A stretch of DNA of 64,000 bases from Muriicola sp. Z0-33 (lineage in GTDB: Bacteria > Bacteroidota > Bacteroidia > Flavobacteriales > Flavobacteriaceae). A program made the translations under genes and the position numbers. This document shows positions 7,641 through 15,015 of this stretch, piece after piece; positions within the stretch are counted from its first letter, which is position 1; each line of letters opens with the position of its first letter. The notes beneath the pieces were generated by a model. That model was given only the letters and a program-made list of their open reading frames with translations, was not told the origin of the DNA and did no database searches. The stretch spans positions 147,227 to 211,226 of the forward strand of contig NZ_JAFMPW010000008.1 in assembly GCF_026126425.1 (NCBI RefSeq), read 5' to 3'.

Positions 7641-8549
7641 TTAATACTTTATTGGTTCGGTTACCTGGTTTGAAATTAGCTCGTACAATACTGTCGACTT
7701 TATTGAAGTCGGAATTTCCTGATCCCCCAGCTGTGCCATGGTAGATGCCCCTTCAAAATTACCTTCTACACTCATCTGTTGTATAAAGCCAGTATTTATA
7801 TCTGTTGAAATTGTCGTTTTCTGTGAGCCTGATAATCTCATAGTTGTTGCTGGTTCTGCGATATCCATTTCTACCAGAGCATTACCAATGATATCAGCGG
7901 AATCTGCTGTTAGTTCCTCCAATGTCCATATGTTCTTAGCGGTCAGTTTTCCAAAATACTCGTTCTCCCACTCATCACCTACTGCAACTTTCTTATCAGG
8001 ATAAATAAAAGTCATTTGCTTGTAGCTATTGGAAAGTGCTTCTGAACCAAATTCCTTTTCCAAAGATTTTTTCATCATATTTAAGGAAAATTCATCTTGT
8101 AAGCCCGAAGAATTTGCCATTTTAGTTACCAAACTATCCCCGCCAGTAACCTCCAGAATATCCCCGTTTCTGGCCAGGACAATATAAATGGGTTCGTTTA
8201 GCAGACTGTTAAAAATCTTTGATTGAATATCTTCCTCGTTTACGACACTGGCGTTTACATTTAGCAACTCGCCCTGAATGCTGGAAGACATATTTAAATT
8301 TAAGTCGGTAAAAGTGACTTTAATTTGATAGTTGTCCGCATTTTCGGTCATTACCAGAAACTGCATTACCCCATCCAGATTGTTGGTTATTTCGTGTGCA
8401 GCACCGTCCAACTCTTGTGTAATCACCTGTACCGCCTTTTGTTTAATGGTGAAGGTATCTCCTTCGGATAATCTATATTGCAGGCTGGTCTGCCCAAATA
8501 ATATGGAACAGCAGCATGTGAGAACCAGAAAAGAAAGGACTTTTTTCAT
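7641..8549 (-). CDS. DUF6263 family secreted protein
   Basis: A 302-residue protein with a cleavable-looking signal peptide (about 1-19, ending LFGQ). The rest is mainly beta-strand, with the DUF6263-type opening LQYRLSEGDTFTIKQKA and a closing region where the phrase FEGASTMAQLGDQEIPTSIKSTVLYEL is typical of the family. It is exported to the periplasm or outer membrane. The function is unknown. It is the first gene of a two-gene operon with the TPR membrane protein and diverges from rpmH. Confidence 0.75.
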   Translation of the reverse strand: MKKVLSFLVLTCCCSILFGQTSLQYRLSEGDTFTIKQKAVQVITQELDGAAHEITNNLDGVMQFLVMTENADNYQIKVTFTDLNLNMSSSIQGELLNVNASVVNEEDIQSKIFNSLLNEPIYIVLARNGDILEVTGGDSLVTKMANSSGLQDEFSLNMMKKSLEKEFGSEALSNSYKQMTFIYPDKKVAVGDEWENEYFGKLTAKNIWTLEELTADSADIIGNALVEMDIAEPATTMRLSGSQKTTISTDINTGFIQQMSVEGNFEGASTMAQLGDQEIPTSIKSTVLYELISNQVTEPIKY

Positions 8550-8619
8550 GTCTGAAGGGGAATGTTTTTTTGTTGCGGCAAAAGTAGTAAAAACAATTCG
8601 AAATATTTTATAAATCCAT

Positions 8620-8649
8620 TTGGCAAAGCAAAAACTCTTCGTATATTTG
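8620..8649 (+). promoter_or_regulatory. Promoter of rpmH
   Basis: TTG at 8620-8622 and TATATTTG at 8642-8649 with a 19-base gap form a near-ideal Bacteroidota promoter. The leader is about 50 bases. Confidence 0.75.
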
Positions 8650-8702
8650 CGCCCAGATTTTGCAGAGGTAATAGCAGAATATTAAAGACAAATTTTTTTC
8701 TA

Positions 8703-8861
8703 ATGAAAAGAACATATCAGCCATCCAAAAGGAAGAGAAGAAACAAACATGGTTTTAGAGAGCGCATGGCATCTGCCAATGGCAGAAAAGTTCTTGCCAG
8801 AAGAAGAGCCAAGGGAAGAAAGAAATTAAGTGTATCCTCAGAGCCGAGACACAAAAAATAA
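8703..8861 (+). CDS. rpmH: 50S ribosomal protein L34
   Basis: A 52-residue, very basic protein starting [19 protein letters not shown], which is diagnostic for L34. The frame is open further upstream, but the start at 8703 matches the family and lies after a strong TATATTTG promoter. It forms its own unit, ending at a terminator. The usual neighbour rnpA is not adjacent here; carB follows instead. Confidence 0.97.
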   Translation: MKRTYQPSKRKRRNKHGFRERMASANGRKVLARRRAKGRKKLSVSSEPRHKK

Positions 8862-8885
8862 TGATAATATTAAATTATATAAACT

Positions 8886-8918
8886 GGTGTTACTTTCTTT
8901 AAGTAGCACCTTTTTTTT
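8886..8918 (+). terminator. Rho-independent terminator after rpmH
   Basis: A 9-bp stem (GGTGTTACT / AGTAGCACC, one G-U pair) with a 7-base loop, then eight T residues. Confidence 0.85.
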
Positions 8919-8977
8919 GTCCTGTAAATACGAAAACCGAATTATTAACATAGATAGAAGATTAAAATCACCTTAAT

Positions 8978-11830
8978 ATGCCCAAAAGAAAAGATATCAA
9001 ATCCATTTTAATTATCGGATCCGGACCAATTGTTATAGGTCAGGCTTGTGAGTTTGACTATTCAGGGTCGCAGGCGCTGAGGTCCTTAACTGAAGATGGT
9101 ATTAAAACGGTACTCATCAATAGCAACCCGGCCACGATAATGACAGATCCAACCATGGCCGATCATGTATATCTTTTACCACTTACCACCAAATCTATTA
9201 TTAAGATACTAAAAGAACATCCGGAGATAGATGCAGTATTACCAACAATGGGTGGGCAAACAGCACTGAATTTGTGTATTGAAGCAGATGAAAAAGGCAT
9301 TTGGCAAGATTTTGGAATTGAGATAATTGGTGTTGACATCAATGCCATTAATATAACTGAGGATCGGGAGAAGTTTCGTGAACTTATGCTAAAGATTGGT
9401 ATTGGTATGGCGCCTCAATCTACCGCGACATCCTTCTTAAAAGGAAAGGAAATTGCCCAGGAATTTGGATTTCCTCTTGTAATCAGGGCTTCTTATACCC
9501 TGGGTGGAGCAGGTGCATCTATAGTTTACAAACCGGAGGATTTTGATGAATTATTGAGTAGGGGGCTGGAAGTGTCTCCCATACATGAAGTGATGATAGA
9601 CAAGGCCCTGATGGGTTGGAAGGAATATGAATTAGAATTGCTTCGTGATAAAAATGACAACGTGGTCATCATTTGTACCATTGAAAATATGGATCCCATG
9701 GGGATACATACAGGAGATTCTATTACAGTTGCCCCTGCTATGACCCTATCCGATGCTACTTTTCAACGCATGCGTGATATGGCCATAAAAATGATGCGAA
9801 GTATTGGTGACTTTGCAGGGGGTTGCAATGTGCAATTTGCAGTGAGTCCGGACGAGAAGGAAGACATCATTGCAATTGAGATAAACCCAAGGGTGTCCAG
9901 ATCTTCTGCTCTGGCATCTAAGGCAACAGGGTATCCTATTGCTAAAATCGCAGCTAAACTGGCCATTGGCTATCACCTTGATGAATTGGATAACCAGATC
10001 ACTAAATCTACCTCGGCCTTATTTGAACCTACACTCGATTATGTGATTGTTAAAATTCCACGATGGAATTTTGATAAGTTCGAAGGATCTGATAGGACAC
10101 TTGGCCTGCAAATGAAAGCCGTGGGTGAGGTGATGGGCATTGGAAGGTCTTTTCAGGAAGCACTTCACAAAGCCACACAATCTTTGGAGATTAAGAGAAA
10201 CGGACTTGGGGCAGATGGCAAAGGCTACAAAAATTATGACCAGATCATTAGTAAATTAACCATTCCCAGCTGGGACAGGGTTTTTGTAATCTATGACGCC
10301 ATCCAACTTGGAATTCCTTTAAGCAGGATACATGAGATAACCAAGATAGATATGTGGTTCTTAAAAGAATATGAAGAATTGCATTTTCTTGAAAAGGAAA
10401 TTTCAAAATATACTATTGCCAGCCTTCCCAGAGAGCTATTGTTAGAAGCAAAACAAAAAGGTTTCGCCGACAGGCAAATTGCACATATGCTGGATTGTTA
10501 TGAAAGTGAAGTGCATAAGAAAAGAATGGCAGAAGATATCAATAGAGTATTTAAATTAGTTGATACCTGTGCGGCAGAATTTAAGGCAATGACGCCATAT
10601 TATTATTCCACTTTTGAAGAGGAGATCCAACCGCCTGACGGGGATAAATATGTTGCGAATGACAGTGAGGTAACGGCCCGTAAAAAAATTGTGGTACTGG
10701 GATCTGGTCCTAACAGGATTGGCCAGGGGATAGAGTTTGATTATTGTTGTGTTCATGGGGTATTGGCTGCGGCTGAGTGCGATTATGAGACCATAATGAT
10801 CAATTGTAATCCGGAAACAGTTTCAACAGATTTTGACACAGCAGACAAACTGTATTTTGAACCTGTATTCTGGGAGCATATATACGATATCATTCTTCAT
10901 GAAAAACCGGAAGGGGTTATTGTACAGCTGGGAGGGCAGACGGCCCTGAAGCTTGCAGAAAAATTGGATAAATACGGAATAAAAATAATGGGGACAAGTT
11001 TCCAATCTCTGGATCTGGCTGAGGACAGAGGTAGTTTTTCCAAACTTCTGAAAGAGAATAACATCCCTTATCCAGAATTTGGTGTAGCCGAAAGTGCTGA
11101 TGAAGCTCTGGAACTTGCAGATAAATTAAATTTTCCACTACTGGTAAGGCCTTCATACGTTTTAGGAGGACAAGGAATGAAAATTGTTATTAACAAGGAA
11201 GAATTAGAAGAGCATGTGGTAGATCTTCTTAGGAAAATACCCAATAACAAATTGTTATTAGACCATTATTTGGATGGGGCCATTGAGGCAGAAGCAGATG
11301 CCATTTGTGATGGAGAAGAAGTCTACATTATTGGAATAATGGAACATATTGAACCCTGTGGAATTCATTCAGGGGACTCTAATGCTACGCTTCCGCCATT
11401 TAATCTGGGAGAATTTGTGATGCAGCAAATTAAGGATCATACCAAAAAAATAGCCCTGGCATTAAATACAGTCGGACTCATAAATATCCAATTTGCCATC
11501 AAAGACGATATGGTTTATATCATTGAAGCCAACCCGAGAGCTTCACGTACTGTGCCTTTTATTGCAAAGGCCTATGGTGAGCCCTATGTTAATTATGCTA
11601 CTAAAGTGATGATAGGTGATAAAAAGGTGAAGGACTTTGAATTTAATCCTGAACTGGAAGGATTTGCCATAAAACAGCCAGTATTCTCTTTCAATAAGTT
11701 TCCAAATGTCAACAAGAATTTAGGGCCGGAAATGAAAAGTACAGGGGAAAGTATCTTGTTTATAGACAGCCTGAAAGATGATGAGTTCTATGAATTGTAC
11801 ACAAGGCGAAAAATGTACCTTTCCAAATAA
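8978..11830 (+). CDS. carB: Carbamoyl-phosphate synthase large subunit, without the C-terminal allosteric domain
   Basis: A 950-residue CarB. It makes carbamoyl phosphate from glutamine-derived ammonia, bicarbonate and two ATP for arginine and pyrimidine synthesis. The two homologous ATP-grasp halves are both clear: SGPIVIGQACEFDYSG opens the first and GSGPNRIGQGIEFDY opens the second (about residue 576). The E. coli protein is about 1070 residues, with a MGS-like domain that binds UMP, IMP and ornithine. This protein stops about where that domain would begin (around E. coli residue 936), with an intact stop and no remnant downstream. A short CarB is, from memory, usual in flavobacteria. The carA partner is not in the window. 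Confidence 0.95.
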   Translation: MPKRKDIKSILIIGSGPIVIGQACEFDYSGSQALRSLTEDGIKTVLINSNPATIMTDPTMADHVYLLPLTTKSIIKILKEHPEIDAVLPTMGGQTALNLCIEADEKGIWQDFGIEIIGVDINAINITEDREKFRELMLKIGIGMAPQSTATSFLKGKEIAQEFGFPLVIRASYTLGGAGASIVYKPEDFDELLSRGLEVSPIHEVMIDKALMGWKEYELELLRDKNDNVVIICTIENMDPMGIHTGDSITVAPAMTLSDATFQRMRDMAIKMMRSIGDFAGGCNVQFAVSPDEKEDIIAIEINPRVSRSSALASKATGYPIAKIAAKLAIGYHLDELDNQITKSTSALFEPTLDYVIVKIPRWNFDKFEGSDRTLGLQMKAVGEVMGIGRSFQEALHKATQSLEIKRNGLGADGKGYKNYDQIISKLTIPSWDRVFVIYDAIQLGIPLSRIHEITKIDMWFLKEYEELHFLEKEISKYTIASLPRELLLEAKQKGFADRQIAHMLDCYESEVHKKRMAEDINRVFKLVDTCAAEFKAMTPYYYSTFEEEIQPPDGDKYVANDSEVTARKKIVVLGSGPNRIGQGIEFDYCCVHGVLAAAECDYETIMINCNPETVSTDFDTADKLYFEPVFWEHIYDIILHEKPEGVIVQLGGQTALKLAEKLDKYGIKIMGTSFQSLDLAEDRGSFSKLLKENNIPYPEFGVAESADEALELADKLNFPLLVRPSYVLGGQGMKIVINKEELEEHVVDLLRKIPNNKLLLDHYLDGAIEAEADAICDGEEVYIIGIMEHIEPCGIHSGDSNATLPPFNLGEFVMQQIKDHTKKIALALNTVGLINIQFAIKDDMVYIIEANPRASRTVPFIAKAYGEPYVNYATKVMIGDKKVKDFEFNPELEGFAIKQPVFSFNKFPNVNKNLGPEMKSTGESILFIDSLKDDEFYELYTRRKMYLSK

Positions 11831-11875
11831 GGCGTTTTTTAAGTCTTATTAGCGGACATCCATACCTGCTTTTAC

Positions 11876-12427
11876 TTACTGGGTATTCAATAAAAAATGG
11901 ACTTCGACCAGAACCTCCTGCGCTATTTTTTTGAATAACAGCTTTGGTACTTTAATATTGAATTCTTCTGGTTTGATCATAAAAACAGATTTCATTTCAA
12001 TACCATCGGTATGCTTCTTTAAAGTGTTTTTAGTCGTTAAACTTCTGGTCAAACCATGAATGGTTAATTTACCTTCTATTGTAAATTCCTTTTCAGAGTA
12101 AGGGACTTCTTCTATATTGAAATCTATAATTCTACCCGTAAAATAGGCTTTTGGATAGCGTTCAGATTCTACATAGTTTTCATTAAAGTGCTCCTGCATT
12201 AACGCCCGCTTAAACCTAAAATCTTTCATTAGCAAGACAGCAGCAAATTGGCCATTTTCCAATTGGAGTATGGCGTTCACCTCATTATTTACAGCGTAAA
12301 TATCCTCAAGAGGAGTTGAGGCATTAAATGTAATAGCCCCTTCGGATGTTTTCAGATTGGTCTGTCCGATTATCAGATTGCCAAATAGAAGTAAAATAGC
12401 GGCTGATATTGAATTTTTCAATTCCAT
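11876..12427 (-). CDS. YceI family periplasmic protein
   Basis: A 183-residue protein with an N-terminal signal peptide (cleavage near IIGQ). The YceI lipocalin-like barrel shows the expected blocks: GAITFNASTP near the start, the MKDFRFKRALMQEHFNENYVESERYPKAYFTG region, and FTIEGKLTIHGLTRSL. YceI proteins bind isoprenoid-like ligands in the periplasm. The start codon directly abuts the stop of the upstream haem lipoprotein gene, so the two form one operon driven by the divergent ECF-type promoter. Confidence 0.9.
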   Translation of the reverse strand: MELKNSISAAILLLFGNLIIGQTNLKTSEGAITFNASTPLEDIYAVNNEVNAILQLENGQFAAVLLMKDFRFKRALMQEHFNENYVESERYPKAYFTGRIIDFNIEEVPYSEKEFTIEGKLTIHGLTRSLTTKNTLKKHTDGIEMKSVFMIKPEEFNIKVPKLLFKKIAQEVLVEVHFLLNTQ

Positions 12428-12805
12428 TTAGTTTTCCGGGAGCCCCTGGTCTATCCAGTCTTCAATAATCTGTCTGGTGTTAGCTGGTAGTCGTCCCTGT
12501 GGAGGCATTGGGTTTGATGAACTGTTGATTCTGGCCAACAGCGATCTGGTTTCCACTGCGTTTTTTACATCGTCATAGGTCTCCAGGGACATTGGAGCAT
12601 TGTTGACGGGTGGATTAGAATGACAAGACAAACAATTACTTTCAATTATGGCTTTAATATCTGCCTCGTAGTTCCGTGGCATGGGCATAGCCATAGGATC
12701 GTCATCAGACACAGGGTCTGGCATCTCTTCGGGATCGCTGCTTTTAGAACAACTACTTAAGATCAACATTAAGGTGAGCATAGCACCTGAGAGTAACTTT
12801 TTCAT
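12428..12805 (-). CDS. Mono-haem c-type cytochrome lipoprotein
   Basis: A 125-residue lipoprotein. The lipobox gives an acylated Cys19. An acidic Pro/Met-rich linker follows, then one haem-binding CxxCH (C58, C61, H62). Met100 in the NPMP motif is the likely second axial haem ligand. It is probably an electron carrier anchored to the membrane on the periplasmic side or at the surface. It is a clear paralogue of the lipoprotein at 14571-14933, sharing ETYDDVKNAVE/TTYEAVKNAVE and matching C-terminal helices. It is the first gene of an operon with YceI and has a predicted ECF promoter at 12875-12903. Confidence 0.9.
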   Translation of the reverse strand: MKKLLSGAMLTLMLILSSCSKSSDPEEMPDPVSDDDPMAMPMPRNYEADIKAIIESNCLSCHSNPPVNNAPMSLETYDDVKNAVETRSLLARINSSSNPMPPQGRLPANTRQIIEDWIDQGLPEN

Positions 12806-12870
12806 AGCGATTAATAGATTTATACCTGGCTAAATACAATTATATAATAACCAGGCAGTTAAAGTTTTTA

Positions 12871-12940
12871 TTATTTAGATGTAGCAAACTAAAAAAGGTT
12901 ACAAAATTTTGTAACCTTTTTACAATTCAAGCATCTAAGG
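12871..12940. promoter_or_regulatory. Symmetric divergent ECF-type promoter with a 30-bp perfect palindrome
   Basis: A perfect palindrome with 15-base arms spans 12892-12921. Each half supplies TGTAAC, followed on each strand by exactly 16 bases and then CATCTAA. On the plus strand these are TGTAAC at 12910-12915 and CATCTAA at 12932-12938; on the minus strand they are at 12903-12898 and 12881-12875. The layout (AAC -35 core, 16-base spacer) is that of ECF sigma promoters. The plus promoter serves the sigma gene (leader about 10 bases) and the minus promoter serves the lipoprotein-YceI operon (leader about 60 bases). A bidirectional terminator hairpin is the alternative reading of the palindrome, but neither flanking gene points into it. 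Confidence 0.7.
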
Positions 12941-12953
12941 TAAAAGCACACTT

Positions 12954-13622
12954 ATGAATTCTCTGCCTTTTCGCGAACACCAAAGATGGAAAATTTCGGA
13001 TGAGGAAGTCATAAGAAAAGTGCTTGCTGGTGAAAAAGCCTTCTTCGAATTACTGATGCGCCGGTATAATCAAAAACTTTTCAGGGTAGTTGCAGGGTAC
13101 CTAAGCAATAAGGAAGATGTTGCAGATGTAATGCAGGAAACTTATTTAAAGGCATATCAAAAATTAGATCAGTATAAATTCAAGGCAACTTTTTCTACCT
13201 GGTTAATAAGAATTGCGATAAATGAGGCCCTTGGGAAGAACAGAAAGGACAGTAAATATGTTAAGTTTAATAGTGATACGGATGAATTTCAATCAAAAAT
13301 TATTGAATTGCCCACGGCGGTAAATCAAAATCCGGAACACCAGCTTATCCATGCAGAAACCAAAATCATGCTCGAAAAAGCCATTTTAAACCTATCTGCC
13401 AAGTATAGGATTGTTTATATGCTGAGGGAAGTTGAAGGGATGTCTATCACCGAGATAGGTGAATGCCTGAATTTGTCTTCCGTAAATGTCAAAGTTAGAT
13501 TATTCAGGTCGAGGAAAATGATCAGGGAAGAATTGTATCGGCTCTCGGCCACTTCGGACCCATTTGAATTTGGATTTAAACATTGCGATGCACTGGTAAA
13601 CAAGGTGCTCAAAGCTATTTGA
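12954..13622 (+). CDS. ECF-type RNA polymerase sigma factor
   Basis: A 222-residue sigma-70 family protein of ECF type. Region 2 is near residues 33-100 (FFELLMRRYNQKLFRVV, then DVADVMQETYLKAYQ). Region 4 is near 140-195, with the HTH GMSITEIGECLNLSSVNVKVRLFRSRK. No anti-sigma gene is adjacent. The ECF-like promoter directly upstream suggests autoregulation. The linked targets appear to be the YceI/cytochrome operon and possibly the DUF5777 gene 88 bases downstream. About 20 residues beyond region 4 (EFGFKHCDALVNKVLKAI) contain a Cys and may be regulatory. Confidence 0.92.
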   Translation: MNSLPFREHQRWKISDEEVIRKVLAGEKAFFELLMRRYNQKLFRVVAGYLSNKEDVADVMQETYLKAYQKLDQYKFKATFSTWLIRIAINEALGKNRKDSKYVKFNSDTDEFQSKIIELPTAVNQNPEHQLIHAETKIMLEKAILNLSAKYRIVYMLREVEGMSITEIGECLNLSSVNVKVRLFRSRKMIREELYRLSATSDPFEFGFKHCDALVNKVLKAI

Positions 13623-13710
13623 CACTTATGAGATAATTCAAAATTATAAAAACATAGTGCTTATTTCTGATGATAAGCTTATTCTATAATCATTTTAAAA
13701 ATCTCCTGCT

Positions 13711-14574
13711 ATGAAAAAGATTTTTTTGATCTACATCCTGTTTTTTCTTCCCTTGAATGTCATTTCCCAGGATGATTTAATTTTAGAAATTGATAAACAG
13801 GACAGTATTCCATATGCCAGCGCTGTATTTAAAGGCTTGAAAATTATCAATCTGGAATCAACTAAACTGGCACCAAGACGAAGTTTGTATTTTGTAGTAT
13901 CGCACCGTTTTGGTTCCGTAAAAGATGGGCTACGAGAGTTTTTTGGCTTGGACCAGGCAGTAACGCGCCTGCATCTTATTTATGGCCTAAGCGATGCATG
14001 GAACGTTGGTTTTTCCAGGAGTTCCTATCAAAAAACGTATGACCTCAATACCAAATACCGTATTATTCGACAGAGAAAAGGAGGTTTCCCGATGACCCTG
14101 GTTGGATTTAACGGCATAATTCTCAATGGAAATCTGGATGAAGCATTACTGCCGGGCCTTGAATTTAAAGACCGCCTGGGATTTATTTCCCAATTGTTGA
14201 TTTCAAGAAAATTCACTGAAAGCTTATCGTTAGAGTTAGCTCCTTCTTTTTTCTATGACAACTATCTGCCAGAAACTTCTGGAGATCAGGACGAGATGAA
14301 AGCACAGTTTTCAATAGGAGTAGGGGGGCGTTATAAAATTTCCAAAAGACTATCTCTGAATATTGATTATGCCGCCCATTTGAATCGTGCCGACAATAAC
14401 CCTTTTAATGATCCTTTGTCTATTGGTGTTGATATAGAAACCGGAGGTCATGTTTTTCAACTCCATTTCACTAATGCACAGCCCTCTTTCGAAAATGGAT
14501 TCCTGGGCCAGGCTAATGGTAGCTGGAAAGACGGAGTAATCTTTTTTGGCTTTAACCTGAGCAGGACTTTTTAG
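13711..14574 (+). CDS. DUF5777 family outer-membrane beta-barrel protein
   Basis: A 287-residue protein with a signal peptide (cleavage near VISQ). It has repeated amphipathic strands and ends in the aromatic residue of LSRTF, as outer-membrane barrels do. Blocks such as APRRSLYFVVSHRFG and YGLSDAWNVGFSRS are typical of DUF5777. It lies downstream of the ECF sigma gene on the same strand. Its stop overlaps by 4 bases the stop of the converging haem lipoprotein gene. A pore or anchor acting with the two haem lipoproteins is an inference from neighbourhood only. Confidence 0.85.
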   Translation: MKKIFLIYILFFLPLNVISQDDLILEIDKQDSIPYASAVFKGLKIINLESTKLAPRRSLYFVVSHRFGSVKDGLREFFGLDQAVTRLHLIYGLSDAWNVGFSRSSYQKTYDLNTKYRIIRQRKGGFPMTLVGFNGIILNGNLDEALLPGLEFKDRLGFISQLLISRKFTESLSLELAPSFFYDNYLPETSGDQDEMKAQFSIGVGGRYKISKRLSLNIDYAAHLNRADNNPFNDPLSIGVDIETGGHVFQLHFTNAQPSFENGFLGQANGSWKDGVIFFGFNLSRTF

Positions 14575-14933
14575 TTTTCCTTTAAGCCTTGTGTTACCCA
14601 GGCATCGAAGATACGCCTGGTCTCCTTTGGCATTAAGCCGTCTGGCGGCATGGGATTGGTAGCACTATTGATCTTTTGGATCAAATCCCTGCTCTCAACG
14701 GCATTTTTAACGGCCTCATAGGTCGTAAGTGGGATAGAAGCACCATTGTTTGGCGGGTCTGTGTGGCAGGCGATACAATTGGTTTGTACAATTGGTTTGA
14801 TATTACCTTCATAACTGATATCGGTAAAGAGCAATTCGTCTTCTTCAGCAGAAGGTTCATCCTGGCTAGTTGTATCATCAGAACAGCCTAGCATCAAAAT
14901 AGAGAGAAAAATAATATAAATCCTCAATTGCAC
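14571..14933 (-). CDS. Mono-haem c-type cytochrome lipoprotein (paralogue)
   Basis: A 120-residue lipoprotein with acylated Cys17, an acidic linker, one CxxCH (C53, C56, H57) and a likely axial Met95 in the NPMPPDG motif. It is the same architecture as the 125-residue protein at 12428-12805, so the two bracket the sigma and DUF5777 genes. Its 3' end overlaps the DUF5777 gene tail-to-tail by 4 bases. I did not find the TGTAAC/CATCTAA promoter upstream of it, so it may be expressed differently from its paralogue. Confidence 0.88.
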   Translation of the reverse strand: MQLRIYIIFLSILMLGCSDDTTSQDEPSAEEDELLFTDISYEGNIKPIVQTNCIACHTDPPNNGASIPLTTYEAVKNAVESRDLIQKINSATNPMPPDGLMPKETRRIFDAWVTQGLKEN

Positions 14934-15015
14934 TTTTCAAATCTTTAGCAACCCGTTTTTTTCACAGGAATTGACAATGAAGTGATCTTGTATTAAAATT
15001 GGGTCAGCGAGCAAT

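Noticed and set aside
14934..15015. TGTAAC/CATCTAA promoter for the second haem lipoprotein
   Set aside because: I searched both motifs in the gap by eye and found neither.
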